From assembly GCF_016900355.1 (NCBI RefSeq), contig NZ_JACJKA010000027.1, forward strand, positions 1-49,273: 49,273 bases of DNA. The letters are read 5' to 3'. Below are positions 9,181 through 18,791 of the stretch, in pieces (position 1 is the stretch's first letter; every line of letters begins with the position of its first letter). Position numbers and translations under genes: made by a program. Source of the stretch: Bacteroides mediterraneensis. Its GTDB lineage: Bacteria > Bacteroidota > Bacteroidia > Bacteroidales > Bacteroidaceae. The notes below the pieces were generated by a model. That model did not search any database. It saw nothing but the letters and a program-made list of their open reading frames with translations, and was not told the origin of the DNA.

Positions 9181-10986
9181 TTACTGCAGTTTATATACCC
9201 GCAAGGTCTTCACATTATAACCTTCTTTATCCGACTCAAACAACATCTTATGATAAGGTGCGGACGGGAACACTAGGTTTGTCATCACAAACTTTCCTTC
9301 TTCCCCAAAGGCCTCGATGCTGGAACGGTCTACAAACAGACGCAACGTCAACTCTTTTTCTGCAGTCACAGGAGCCACTGTCACTGCCGGAAAGTCACTG
9401 CTGAAATCTACTTTTCCACTTTGGCTGCGATCCATCACAAACTGCTTGCGCGGCACATCGTAGTACATGGAAACCTTGTCACCCTTGTCGTTCAACAAGC
9501 TGAAGGCAATCTTTGATGCGCCCGCATTCTGAATCACCATCTCAATCTCATAAGCTCCCTTGTTGTCTTTCAACAAGCTTGCCACTTCATGATGACCAGC
9601 GACCTTGAATGAAGGCACAGAAACCTTCTCACCACGAGCTTTCTTGATTTCCTTGGAAGGAGTACTCTTCAGATACAGTTCTCCCCCTTCACGATAAATT
9701 GTCAAATCGCGCGCAATGGTATTAGCGCTGCGGTACTGACGGGTCGGCACATTGTTGGCATATTGCCAGTTGCTCATCCATCCTAATGCCACGCAACGGC
9801 CTTCAGGGGCATTGTTCCAAGTGACAGTGGCATAATTGTCCTTACCCCAGTCCATCCATTTGGTCTGTGTCGGGAATTCGTTCACGAACTTCTTTCCATC
9901 AAATGAACCGATAAAATATTGTGCGGCGCTACCCCCGAAAGGACCACCCGGATTCAGGTTACAAATCAGCACCCATTTCTTCTCACGGGTACCTTCTACT
10001 GGAAGCTCAACCAAGTCTGGGCATTCCCATACACCTCCGTGAGCACCCTGCATGGCACCGAATTCACTTTCTTTTTTCCAGTCCTTCAGGTTAGCAGAAG
10101 AATAAATCTCCATATGCTGACCCACTGCCAGGATCATACACCAGTGTTTGCCCGGTGCATACCAGAACACTTTCGGATCACGGAAATCTTTCTCTTCAGA
10201 AGTCACGATCGGATTTCCTTCATATTTTGTAAAAGTCTTTCCATTGTCCAGACTATAAGCCATGCTCTCTGCCTGCACGTCTCCCCAAGGAGTAGACTTA
10301 GCTGAAGTATAAAAGGCCACTATGGCATCCTTACCAAAGCCTGCCGTATTCTCATGGTCTACCACACATGAACCACTGAAAATAGCTCCCCATGCATCCG
10401 GAACGATGGCACAACCTTCAAATGTCCAATGTGCCAGATCAGTACTGGTAGAATGTCCCCAGTGCATGTTTCCCCATACAGAACCGTAAGGATTGTACTG
10501 GAAATACAGATGATAAACTCCATCTTTATAGAACATACCGTTCGGGTCATTCATCCAGCCGTATGCCGGTGTGTGATGATAAACCGGACGGAAGCTTTCC
10601 TTGTTCGCCATATCGAAAGAATCAGACAGCTTCAGTTCTTTCCAACAAAGTGCATTTTCAGGAACTCCCTGTATGTCGATAGAAATGTGTTGTCCTTTAT
10701 AAGCCGACAACGCAAATGGAACGTATGAGTCTACTCTTTCACGTGCCAAACGCACATTCATGAAAGTACCTTCCTGTTCATTATCCTTTACCACACAAAT
10801 TTTACCTTCCGGTGCATCATCCTGTATAGGAAGAATCAGATAGTTTTCTTTCACATCCAGAGAAACAATACTCTGTTCACTTACCAGATGACGAACTGTC
10901 CACGCAGATTCCGCTTGCACAATAGGAGCCATTCCTAAGAAAAGTCCTAAAAGGGCTGCTTTCATTGTATAGGCATACTTTCTCAT
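9181..10986 (-). CDS. GH32 fructan hydrolase, periplasmic
   Basis: This 601-residue GH32 enzyme is paralogous to the one at 4626-6503 and has the same architecture: N-terminal beta module (about 25-130), five-bladed propeller and C-terminal beta-sandwich. Catalytic residues are D147 in GWMNDPNG, FRDP (about 268) and E321 in WECPDL. The signal peptide ends at a signal peptidase I site (VQA, about residue 25) with no lipobox cysteine, so a soluble periplasmic protein is expected. This differs from its paralogue. A second ATG seven codons in (10965) could also be the start. It follows susD after an 85-nt gap with a stem-loop and belongs to the susC-susD unit. Beta-2,1 versus beta-2,6 preference is unknown. 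Confidence 0.92.
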   Translation of the reverse strand: MRKYAYTMKAALLGLFLGMAPIVQAESAWTVRHLVSEQSIVSLDVKENYLILPIQDDAPEGKICVVKDNEQEGTFMNVRLARERVDSYVPFALSAYKGQHISIDIQGVPENALCWKELKLSDSFDMANKESFRPVYHHTPAYGWMNDPNGMFYKDGVYHLYFQYNPYGSVWGNMHWGHSTSTDLAHWTFEGCAIVPDAWGAIFSGSCVVDHENTAGFGKDAIVAFYTSAKSTPWGDVQAESMAYSLDNGKTFTKYEGNPIVTSEEKDFRDPKVFWYAPGKHWCMILAVGQHMEIYSSANLKDWKKESEFGAMQGAHGGVWECPDLVELPVEGTREKKWVLICNLNPGGPFGGSAAQYFIGSFDGKKFVNEFPTQTKWMDWGKDNYATVTWNNAPEGRCVALGWMSNWQYANNVPTRQYRSANTIARDLTIYREGGELYLKSTPSKEIKKARGEKVSVPSFKVAGHHEVASLLKDNKGAYEIEMVIQNAGASKIAFSLLNDKGDKVSMYYDVPRKQFVMDRSQSGKVDFSSDFPAVTVAPVTAEKELTLRLFVDRSSIEAFGEEGKFVMTNLVFPSAPYHKMLFESDKEGYNVKTLRVYKLQ

Positions 10987-11021
10987 AAAATAAATTTGTT
11001 ATTGGTCATTATAAACTAATA

Positions 11022-11062
11022 ACTTTCCCCTCCCTCCCCTTGCAAGGGAGGAAAAGGAAAGT
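11022..11062 (-). terminator. stem-loop between susD and GH32
   Basis: Outer arms ACTTTCC (11022-11028) and GGAAAGT (11056-11062) enclose a CCTCCC/GGGAGG-type inner stem with a small bulge. There is no strong T-tract, so partial attenuation or 3'-end protection of the susCD transcript is more likely than full termination. Confidence 0.45.
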
Positions 11063-11071
11063 CAGAATTAA

Positions 11072-12811
11072 TTATTCATATCCTTTATTCTGTGTGTACA
11101 ATCCAGGAATATAGAACATCTGGTTGTAAGGCACAGGGAAGAATTCGTTCTTCTCAGGAGTGAAATGAGCGTCCTTGTAATACTGTCCATAAGTCTGACC
11201 CTCATATACGTCATTCTGCTCACTCTGGAAGTACGCATTCAAAGTCTTTGAAGCAATACCCCAACGACGCAAATCAAAGAAACGTCCGTTTTCCATGGCC
11301 ATTTCCAGACGACGTTCCCAACGCAGACATTTACGGGCAATTTCCTTGTTAGAGAAATAACCTTCCGGATAGAGTGCAATTTCACACTGGTCTGCAGCAT
11401 AGCTGATATGTTTGGAAACTGACTGCTTTGCACGATTACGGATATCATTCACGATGTTCTCTGCTTCGTCCAATCTGTTCAGTTCAATCAATGCTTCCGC
11501 ACGCATCAGCATCACGTCCGTGTAACGGAATACATAATCATTCATTGCAAAAGCCTGCCATGAACCGTTGTAAGTTTCTCCCTCAGAACGTTGCGGTACT
11601 TCCTTCAACGAAGTATAATATCCATACGTATTCGGTGTACGTGAATTGGCGGTAGTCATGGTATATTCAGCCTCATACTTGTAAGGGAAAGTCGGCATAC
11701 CTACTGTATGGAACAAACGTGGATCCCATTTCTGCTCCGTAGGCTGACCATTAATCGGATAATCAATCTCGTTATTATAGTCATCAAACATCGGCAGACC
11801 GTTTTTGGTCTTGAAGGCATTCACCAAATTCTGAGACGGCTTGTGGAAATCCCATCCGCAAGACCACATCTGCCAACAGCCATTCAGCATATTCGACCAG
11901 TTGGCACGTCCGTAAGTGGTATTGTCATCCTCATAATCAGAGCACTGCACCGCAAAGACAGATTCTTTACTATTCTTGTAGGCCGGTAAGAAAATATCTC
12001 CATAATCTTCCAAATATCCGTAATCGGAAGACACAACCTCATCCGTATAGTCTATCACCTTCTGCATGTATTCAGAGTTGATATGGCTTTCACCCGTAGT
12101 AGCTTCATATCCGTCTCCCCAAGCCAAAGTCAGATAGCATTTAGCCAGATAAGCAGCAGCTGCTACCTTATTAGCCCGGCCATCTTCACCCGGTCCTTTC
12201 ACCGGCAACACGTCATAAGCTGCTTTGAAATCATCAATCACTTTCTGGAACAATTGCTCGTAATTCAATGCAGTATTGCTAACCTGTTCATACGAATTAT
12301 CTTCCACTACTTGTTCGTCAATCCAAGGAACCTGACGGAACACTGTAAGCAGTTTAAAATAGAAGTGCCCACGCAAAAAACGCATTTCGGCTACCCGTTG
12401 CGTTTTCACATCTTCGCCTAATTGATCGCCATTACGTTCCAACGCAATCAATGCACGGTTGCAACGAGAGATAGCCACATACAAACGATACCAAAGTTCA
12501 TCCATCTCACCCGGAGTGGTAGGGGTCAGTGTAGTCCAGATATCAAAGGCATGATAACCTGTATCCGTCGTTCCTGAACCACCTTTCAGACAGTCATCTG
12601 AACTCACGTCACCATAAGGGAACAAGTTGAACGGGTAAGTGTACCAGCAGTCGCCCAACATAGCGTAAGCCGCATTTACCATTTTCTCCGGATCTGAGAA
12701 AGCCTTATCTTCATCTACTACTGCAGTCGGAGTATAATTCAAAAAATCTTCACAGCTACTCAATGACAAACCGAGTGCACAAGCTGCCAGCAATATATAT
12801 TTTTTCATCAT
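11072..12811 (-). CDS. SusD/RagB-family glycan-binding lipoprotein
   Basis: This 579-residue SusD homologue has a lipoprotein signal with lipobox cysteine C20 (LSSC) followed by E-D, which suits surface export in Bacteroidota. The fold shows the alpha-helical TPR-like N-terminal half and the conserved C-terminal segment (YTDVMLMRAEALIELNRLDEAENIVNDI, given here by its start, about residues 445-470). It would act as the lid of the SusC transporter and bind fructan at the surface. It starts 15 nt after susC and is clearly co-transcribed. Binding residues cannot be assigned from sequence. Confidence 0.95.
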   Translation of the reverse strand: MMKKYILLAACALGLSLSSCEDFLNYTPTAVVDEDKAFSDPEKMVNAAYAMLGDCWYTYPFNLFPYGDVSSDDCLKGGSGTTDTGYHAFDIWTTLTPTTPGEMDELWYRLYVAISRCNRALIALERNGDQLGEDVKTQRVAEMRFLRGHFYFKLLTVFRQVPWIDEQVVEDNSYEQVSNTALNYEQLFQKVIDDFKAAYDVLPVKGPGEDGRANKVAAAAYLAKCYLTLAWGDGYEATTGESHINSEYMQKVIDYTDEVVSSDYGYLEDYGDIFLPAYKNSKESVFAVQCSDYEDDNTTYGRANWSNMLNGCWQMWSCGWDFHKPSQNLVNAFKTKNGLPMFDDYNNEIDYPINGQPTEQKWDPRLFHTVGMPTFPYKYEAEYTMTTANSRTPNTYGYYTSLKEVPQRSEGETYNGSWQAFAMNDYVFRYTDVMLMRAEALIELNRLDEAENIVNDIRNRAKQSVSKHISYAADQCEIALYPEGYFSNKEIARKCLRWERRLEMAMENGRFFDLRRWGIASKTLNAYFQSEQNDVYEGQTYGQYYKDAHFTPEKNEFFPVPYNQMFYIPGLYTQNKGYE

Positions 12812-12826
12812 TTCCTTTATTTTAAG

Positions 12827-15800
12827 TTAGAAACCAATTTGTAAACCAAATGATACAGAAGTTGCAAGCGGATAATTCCAGTTCGGGTTTTCCGGATCCG
12901 GACAAGTCAGACTCTTGCTCTTGATAGTCAGCAGGTTTTGACCAGACACGTAAACTCTGGCACTAGTCATCTTAAACTTAGACAAGAAAGTAGTGGGCAC
13001 GGTGTATCCAAACTGCAATGTACGCAATTTCATATAGGATCCGTTTTCTACATAATAGCTGGAAGCTCTACCTTCATCTGCTGTATTGTTTGTAGTCAAA
13101 GCCGGAATAGTAGAACCCGTGTTATTCGTGTTCCAAGCACCCAGCAAACGGTTTCCTTTGTTAGAACCCGCATCCACAATACTCCAGAAGTCTGTCTGCG
13201 CTTTCTGGTTATTGTACACATCCTGATCGCAAACACCTTGCCAGAACATCGTCAAATCGAAGTTCTTGTAGTTCAACGCAATATTCAAACCATAAGAGAA
13301 AGCAGGTACCGGATTATAGATCCACTCCTGGTCATCCTGAGTAATGATGCCGTTTCCATCTACATCTTTATATTTCAAACCACCTACACGGGCATTGGCC
13401 TGTCCGGAAGCATCCACTTCAGCCTGGTTCTGGAACAAACCTTCCACGATATATCCTACTGAAGAACCATAAGGCATGCCTGACTCTACCAAGTTTTCTC
13501 TTGAAGTATGAGCATAAGCTCCGGTAGTAGTTGACGGCAGGTAAGTAACCTTGTTACGGAAGAAGTCTACATTGGCACTGACATCCAAGCCCAGTCCACA
13601 GGCCAGTGACTTACGGTATCCTACATTAAATTCCATACCCCAGTTACGCAAAGAAGGACCGTTCAACCAAGAATTACCACCTTCACCAATGGCACCCAGA
13701 TAAGCCGGAGAAATCAACATATCACCAACATTCTTCACATATCCATCGATGGTACCATACAAACTACCGTTCAAGAGAGTAAAGTCAGTACCCACGTTAT
13801 ACTGTGTAGCAGATTCCCATTTCAAATTAGGATTGGCAAGCTGAGTTGCACGATATCCTGAAGGGAAGGTTCCTGAACCTTGGAGATACAAGTCGTATGC
13901 AGTTGAAGTCACACGGTCCAATCCGTAATCCACTACATACAAACCAAACTGTGCATTGTTATCAATTGCCTGGTTACCAGTTTGTCCCCAAGATAATCTC
14001 ACTTTCCAGTCATCCATCCAGCTTGCTTTGATCCATTTAGATACACGCAAACCCAATGTAGCTGCTGGGAAAGTACCCCAACGGTGACCTTTACCAAAAC
14101 GAGAAGAACCATCTTGACGGATTGTAAATGAAGCCAAAACCAAGTCATCAAAGTTATAATCAATCTTTCCAAAGAAAGAAGCCAGACGGTAACCGACTTT
14201 CGCACCTGTATTCTTCATGACGCCTGTCGCAGCATTCGGCCACATATAATCTACATCTTCCAAGGCATAACCTTCTGAATAAGCACCGAATTCAAGTGAA
14301 CTCTGCTTTGACAATTCAGATCCAACCAAGACATTGAAATCATGTTTCTTCGCCACTTTGAAATTGTAATTGATGGTATTTGACCATGTCCAGTTCACTT
14401 CATTCTTATTTGTCAATGTCGTCTTAGCGATGTCATTGTTGACGATATCAGAATGGAAAGTATGCGTCATTGAATTAATCAGTGAGTTATACGTATCAAT
14501 ACCAAAGTTGGAACGGAACACAAAACCTTTAAAAGGTTTGATATCTACATATCCGTTACCAAACAAACGCCAGTAGTCCAAATGGTTGTCTTTGTTGTGA
14601 TACAATTCACGCAACGGGTTCTGACGGTCGCTCATACCACCTACCGGACCCGCGAAAGTTGTTCCATCAGTTTCATATACCGGTACGGTCGGTGCCATCT
14701 TTAATGCATTTTCCATCGGTGCACAGTCTACTTGACTTGAATAAGTCACTGTAAAGTTTTCACCGATAGTGACATACCTATTTATATTATAGGATGAATT
14801 CATACGGGCTGAAATATTTTCAAAATCCGTATACTTCAAGATACCATTGTTTTTCTTATAACCCAAAGAGAACATCGTTGAATGTTTGTCATTCGCATGC
14901 GAAAGAGAAAGGTCATAATTCTGAGAGAAACCAACTCTTGAGATTTCATCCAACCAGTCTGTATCAGAATAACGCATGGTCTTCTTGCTGTTGATGAATC
15001 CGTCATACCGGCCATTGACTGTATAATTTACATATTGGTTTGTTTGCGGATTCCATACCGTAATCGGAGTTCCTGATGCCGCATTCAAGTCCAAGCCGTA
15101 GTTGTTGGCATAAGCCACCGGATCCAATCCATCATTCAATGCAGCTTGCGCCATGGCTGTAGCATATTCAGATGAATTACATACATCCATCAATGACTGA
15201 GAAGAATAGAACTGAGCAGTCAGATTAGCAGAGAAATCTACTTTCACCTTATCAGCCTTCTTACCTTTCTTAGTAGTAATGATGATCACACCATTAGAAG
15301 CTCGTGAACCATAGATAGAAGCAGAAGCCGCATCTTTCAATACCTGCATACTCTCAATATCATTGGCATTCAATGAATTCAGAGACATATTGGTAGGCAC
15401 ACCATCAATCACATAAAGCGGATCCTGAGAAGAGTTAAAAGAACCGATACCACGAATACGTACCGTAGCCGTACCACTCGGAGAACCATTAGTCGTAATC
15501 GTCATACCAGCCACTTTTCCTTGCAAAGCTTTCATCGGATCTGGATCCGGAGCTGTTTTCATGGCATCTGTTGAAACCACAGCAACCGAACCTGTCAAAT
15601 CGGCCTTACGCTGAGTAGTATAACCTGTTACCACCACTTCCTGCAGCATTTCCGTATCTTCTACTAAGTCTACATGCAAAACTGCCGCAGCTTTCAAGGT
15701 TTGAGTTTTAAAACCCACATAAGAAATTACAATTTCTGCTCCTTGTTTTACTGATAAAGAGAATTTACCATCAAGGTCAGTAATCGTACCATTTGTTGTA

Positions 15801-15949
15801 CCTTTTTCAAGAACGGAGGCTCCAATAATCGGCTCCCCATCAGACTTCGAAATCACAGTTCCTTCGACCTGCAAACTTTGCGCTTGCAATACCATACACA
15901 CCATTGAAAATAGGAGTGTAAATAAGAATGCTCTTTTATGGCTTTTCAT
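12827..15949 (-). CDS. SusC/RagA-family TonB-dependent transporter (fructan locus)
   Basis: This 1040-residue outer-membrane transporter has a signal peptide (1-23, ending LQAQ), a carboxypeptidase-regulatory-like domain (about 28-110), a plug (about 115-235, with ALQGKVAGMTI, RIRGIGS and YGSRASNGVIIITTKKG-type motifs) and a barrel to the C-terminal F. There is no STN domain, so it is not of the FecA-like signalling type; control through the shared operator upstream fits a hybrid two-component or similar regulator. It leads the unit with susD and GH32. Oligofructan import is inferred from those partners. Confidence 0.95.
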   Translation of the reverse strand: MKSHKRAFLFTLLFSMVCMVLQAQSLQVEGTVISKSDGEPIIGASVLEKGTTNGTITDLDGKFSLSVKQGAEIVISYVGFKTQTLKAAAVLHVDLVEDTEMLQEVVVTGYTTQRKADLTGSVAVVSTDAMKTAPDPDPMKALQGKVAGMTITTNGSPSGTATVRIRGIGSFNSSQDPLYVIDGVPTNMSLNSLNANDIESMQVLKDAASASIYGSRASNGVIIITTKKGKKADKVKVDFSANLTAQFYSSQSLMDVCNSSEYATAMAQAALNDGLDPVAYANNYGLDLNAASGTPITVWNPQTNQYVNYTVNGRYDGFINSKKTMRYSDTDWLDEISRVGFSQNYDLSLSHANDKHSTMFSLGYKKNNGILKYTDFENISARMNSSYNINRYVTIGENFTVTYSSQVDCAPMENALKMAPTVPVYETDGTTFAGPVGGMSDRQNPLRELYHNKDNHLDYWRLFGNGYVDIKPFKGFVFRSNFGIDTYNSLINSMTHTFHSDIVNNDIAKTTLTNKNEVNWTWSNTINYNFKVAKKHDFNVLVGSELSKQSSLEFGAYSEGYALEDVDYMWPNAATGVMKNTGAKVGYRLASFFGKIDYNFDDLVLASFTIRQDGSSRFGKGHRWGTFPAATLGLRVSKWIKASWMDDWKVRLSWGQTGNQAIDNNAQFGLYVVDYGLDRVTSTAYDLYLQGSGTFPSGYRATQLANPNLKWESATQYNVGTDFTLLNGSLYGTIDGYVKNVGDMLISPAYLGAIGEGGNSWLNGPSLRNWGMEFNVGYRKSLACGLGLDVSANVDFFRNKVTYLPSTTTGAYAHTSRENLVESGMPYGSSVGYIVEGLFQNQAEVDASGQANARVGGLKYKDVDGNGIITQDDQEWIYNPVPAFSYGLNIALNYKNFDLTMFWQGVCDQDVYNNQKAQTDFWSIVDAGSNKGNRLLGAWNTNNTGSTIPALTTNNTADEGRASSYYVENGSYMKLRTLQFGYTVPTTFLSKFKMTSARVYVSGQNLLTIKSKSLTCPDPENPNWNYPLATSVSFGLQIGF

Positions 15950-16015
15950 TTACGCATAAGATTAAGTTAAACATTAAGTTGTTTCATTCAATTAACCATT
16001 TTAAAAACGGCGATG

Positions 16016-16111
16016 CAAAAGTACCTTTCAGTCATTAATATATATTTAAAAAATGTTTCATCCTTGAATAATTATGTTGCATGAAACATAGTTACTCAAG
16101 GATGAAACATT
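16016..16111 (-). promoter_or_regulatory. promoter and three-part operator of susC
   Basis: The minus-strand -7 box is TACTTTTG (16016-16023). Upstream lies a perfect 16-bp inverted repeat, AATGTTTCATCCTTGA (16052-16067) with its complement at 16096-16111. A third half-site, GTTGCATGAAAC (16076-16087), sits between them. ATGAAACAT in the middle and right sites is 21 bp apart, about two helical turns. No clear -33 element is visible, which fits activator dependence. Confidence 0.78.
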
Positions 16112-16116
16112 CGTAC

Positions 16117-16150
16117 GATAAGTGACTTTCTAAAGAGAAAGTTGCTTATT
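16117..16150 (-). terminator. stem-loop after lgt
   Basis: An imperfect hairpin pairs GATAAGTGACTTTC with GAAAGTTGCTTATT around a TAAAGA loop, with a two-base internal mismatch. It lies 11 nt after the lgt stop and just upstream of the susC operator. No strong T-run is present. Confidence 0.4.
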
Positions 16151-16161
16151 ATCAAATATTA

Positions 16162-16998
16162 TCAAAACGTTTCTTTTCGTTTTTTGCTTGTAACAATCAG
16201 ATAAACTCCCAACAGAATCAAAGGAACGCTCAACCATTGGCCAATGTTCAAAGTCATACCTACCTCTTCAGCTACTTGTGGATTTTTCATAAATTCCAAC
16301 CCAAACCGGGCCCCAAAGAATATCAACAACGACACACCGGTAATCAGGCCGACCCGTTTCTGTAAATGATACTTATGATACATCACCCATGAAACAATCA
16401 AAGCAATCAGACAATATAGCATCTCATAAATTTGAGTAGGATGACAAGCCTGGGCTACTCCATTTTGGTTATACAATTCCTGCCATTCGCGCGAACGGAC
16501 AAACTCAAATCCCCAAGGCAAAGTCGTAGGATAGCCGAAAATCTCGGAATTCATCAGGTTGCCGAAACGAATACAGATACAAACCACCGCCACCGCCGGA
16601 ATCAGACGGTCGAACAACCACCATACACTTTTCTTCGTGACGGTCTTGGAATACCAGATTAATCCTAATATCAAAGCAAAGACTCCCCCATGACTGGCCA
16701 GTCCTCCCTTCCATATTTTTAAGATCTCTATCGGATGTGCTCCGTAATAATCCCATTCATAAAAAAGACAATGTCCCAACCGCGCACCAATCACACTGCT
16801 GACGATGCAGTACATAAAAAGTTTGTCGGCCCAATTATCTGGACAGCCTTCTTTCTTTAACATACGGGACCCTATTTCATAGGCCAGGATAAATCCCAAG
16901 CCCCACATCAGACCGTACCACCGGATTTCGAGTGATCCCAAATGAACCAGCACCGGATCCACATCCCATACAATGCTTGCAAATGTCATTTTACTCAA
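16162..16998 (-). CDS. lgt: prolipoprotein diacylglyceryl transferase
   Basis: Lgt moves diacylglycerol from phosphatidylglycerol to the lipobox cysteine of prolipoproteins at the inner membrane, the first step of lipoprotein maturation. The 278-residue protein has about seven membrane segments. It carries the Lgt signature around RFGNLMNSEIFG (about 142-153), the EIRWYGLMW N-terminal motif (about 24-32) and HPTQIYEML near residue 190. Length is usual. The surface lipoproteins encoded nearby depend on this enzyme but the link is general. It follows ruvA by 64 nt on the same strand. Confidence 0.95.
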   Translation of the reverse strand: MSKMTFASIVWDVDPVLVHLGSLEIRWYGLMWGLGFILAYEIGSRMLKKEGCPDNWADKLFMYCIVSSVIGARLGHCLFYEWDYYGAHPIEILKIWKGGLASHGGVFALILGLIWYSKTVTKKSVWWLFDRLIPAVAVVCICIRFGNLMNSEIFGYPTTLPWGFEFVRSREWQELYNQNGVAQACHPTQIYEMLYCLIALIVSWVMYHKYHLQKRVGLITGVSLLIFFGARFGLEFMKNPQVAEEVGMTLNIGQWLSVPLILLGVYLIVTSKKRKETF

Positions 16999-17062
16999 TC
17001 TTTAATTAATAGAACTCCACAAAGGAACAAAAAAAATAAATACGTACAAACAAAGTATCTTA

Positions 17063-17659
17063 TTAAAGCCGTTTCAAGGCCAGTTTGATGACTTTCTCTA
17101 CCGGAGCCTCCGGCTCTTCCTTGAGAATCTGGGCCGTCACCTTCTGCGAAGGAGCCTGAGCAAAGCCCAACATGGTCAAGGCAGCTACCGCTTCCTCATA
17201 CACTTCCGAGTTGGCAGCCACTGCCATTGACTTCACGGTAGTAGCACTCTTTATACCCGTAGCAGCTATCTTGTCTTTCAGCTCCACTATGATTCGTTGC
17301 GCGGTTTTCAATCCGATACCTTTCACCGTCTTCAACAACTTGTCGTTACCACTACCTATCACATTACACAGTTCCGAGGGAGAAAGCGCCGACAAAATCA
17401 TCCGGGCTGTATTACCTCCCACTCCCGACACACTGATGAGCAACAGAAACAGTTCCCGTTCCTGACGGGTGGCAAACCCATACAGCACGTATGCATCTTC
17501 CCGGATAGCCTCATAAATATAAAGTTTGACCTCTTTCTTTCCTTGTACGGCCGAAAATGTATTCAAAGACACATTGATACCGTATCCTATTCCATGACAG
17601 TCTATTACTACCCAAGCTGGGGTAGCTTCCACAAGTTCTCCTTTGATATATTCAATCAT
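17063..17659 (-). CDS. ruvA: Holliday junction DNA helicase subunit RuvA
   Basis: RuvA binds four-way junctions and loads the RuvB motor for branch migration. The 198-residue product has the three expected parts: N-terminal OB fold ([19 protein letters not shown], 1-62), two helix-hairpin-helix motifs ([14 protein letters not shown] and [19 protein letters not shown], about 78-132) and a C-terminal RuvB-binding domain (about 150-198). RuvB is not adjacent. A minus-strand -7 match, TATTTTTG, lies at 17689-17696, about 30 nt upstream of the start. Confidence 0.96.
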   Translation of the reverse strand: MIEYIKGELVEATPAWVVIDCHGIGYGINVSLNTFSAVQGKKEVKLYIYEAIREDAYVLYGFATRQERELFLLLISVSGVGGNTARMILSALSPSELCNVIGSGNDKLLKTVKGIGLKTAQRIIVELKDKIAATGIKSATTVKSMAVAANSEVYEEAVAALTMLGFAQAPSQKVTAQILKEEPEAPVEKVIKLALKRL

Positions 17660-17758
17660 GTTTTTCTAACAATTTATAAAATAGCGAACAAAAATAAAGA
17701 TAAGAAAGTGATAAATTATAAGTTTTACGAGTTTTTTTGGAAAATCCCCCCAATTCAG

Positions 17759-17791
17759 TTTGTTTGGAATGATTCTAATTCCGTATTTTTG
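17759..17791 (+). promoter_or_regulatory. promoter of ddh
   Basis: A -33 TTTG (17759-17762) and a -7 TATTTTTG (17784-17791) are separated by 21 nt, which matches the Bacteroidota sigma consensus. Transcription would begin near 17798. This rules against the upstream ATG at 17760 as the ddh start, because it would lie within the promoter. Confidence 0.7.
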
Positions 17792-17819
17792 CCCAAACAA
17801 CCTAAACATTATAAGAAAT

Positions 17820-18719
17820 ATGAAGAAAATAAGAGCAGCCGTAGTGGGTTACGGGAACATCGGGAAATTTACCCTGGAAGCACTTGAAGCCGCTTCCGAT
17901 TTTGAAGTAGCAGGTGTAGTACGCCGTCATGGAGCAGAAAACAAACCGGCAGAACTGGCCGACTATCCAGTTGTAAAGGATATCCGCGAACTGAAGGACG
18001 TAGATGTAGCCATCTTAGCTACCCCGACCCGCAGCGTAGAAGCCTACGCCAAAGAAATCCTGGCATTAGGCATCAACACCGTAGACAGTTTTGACATCCA
18101 TACGCAGATTACCAGCCTGCGCCGCACACTGGACGAAACAGCCAAGGCACACCACGCCGTTTCTATCATCTCTGCCGGATGGGATCCGGGAAGCGACTCT
18201 GTAGTTCGCACCTTGCTGGAAGCCATCGCTCCGAAAGGTATCACTTACACCAACTTCGGTCCGGGCCGCAGCATGGGACACTCTGTAGCCGTTCGTGCCA
18301 TTGAAGGCGTGAAAGATGCGTTGTCCATGACCATTCCGGTTGGTACAGGTATTCACCGCCGTATGGTATATGTGGAACTGGAAGAAGGAGCTGATTTCAA
18401 GACCGTAGAAGCAGCCATCAAGGCCGACCCGTATTTTGTAAACGATGAAACACACGTCATCCAGGTGCCTTGTGTAGACGACCTGAACGATGTAGGTCAC
18501 GGCGTAAACCTTGTACGTAAAGGTGTATCCGGAAAAACTCACAACCAGCTGTTTGAGTTCGACATGAAAATCAACAACCCAGCCCTGACCGCTCAGGTAC
18601 TGGTATGCGTAGCCCGTGCTTCCATGAAACAGCGGCCGGGATGCTACACCATGATTGAAATTCCGGTCATCGACCTCTTGGCTGGCGACCGCGAAGAACT
18701 GATTGCGCATCTGGTATAA
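17820..18719 (+). CDS. ddh: meso-diaminopimelate D-dehydrogenase
   Basis: This 299-residue NADP-dependent enzyme interconverts tetrahydrodipicolinate and meso-diaminopimelate, giving a one-step route to the peptidoglycan and lysine precursor. The Rossmann motif is [10 protein letters not shown] (about residues 8-17). Later segments such as [24 protein letters not shown] (about 117-140, family hallmark WDPG) and [16 protein letters not shown] mark the Ddh family. The start at 17820 ([12 protein letters not shown]) is preferred over a 20-codon extension that would cover the promoter. It is a single-gene unit with its own promoter and terminator. Confidence 0.95.
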   Translation: MKKIRAAVVGYGNIGKFTLEALEAASDFEVAGVVRRHGAENKPAELADYPVVKDIRELKDVDVAILATPTRSVEAYAKEILALGINTVDSFDIHTQITSLRRTLDETAKAHHAVSIISAGWDPGSDSVVRTLLEAIAPKGITYTNFGPGRSMGHSVAVRAIEGVKDALSMTIPVGTGIHRRMVYVELEEGADFKTVEAAIKADPYFVNDETHVIQVPCVDDLNDVGHGVNLVRKGVSGKTHNQLFEFDMKINNPALTAQVLVCVARASMKQRPGCYTMIEIPVIDLLAGDREELIAHLV

Positions 18720-18738
18720 TACAATACATCTCTATATC

Positions 18739-18784
18739 GCAACGGGCCGACTCCTCTGCATGAGGTGCCGGCCCGTTGCTTTTA
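18739..18784 (+). terminator. terminator of ddh
   Basis: A perfect 11-bp stem, GCAACGGGCCG (18739-18749) with CGGCCCGTTGC (18769-18779), has extra pairing in the loop and ends in TTTTA. It fits an intrinsic terminator on the plus strand and could also stop minus-strand transcripts from the dehydrogenase remnant ending at 18792. Confidence 0.85.
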
Positions 18785-18791
18785 TATCATT

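Noticed and set aside
17760..17819. N-terminal extension of ddh
   Set aside because: It would cover the -33/-7 promoter elements and precede the normal Rossmann start.
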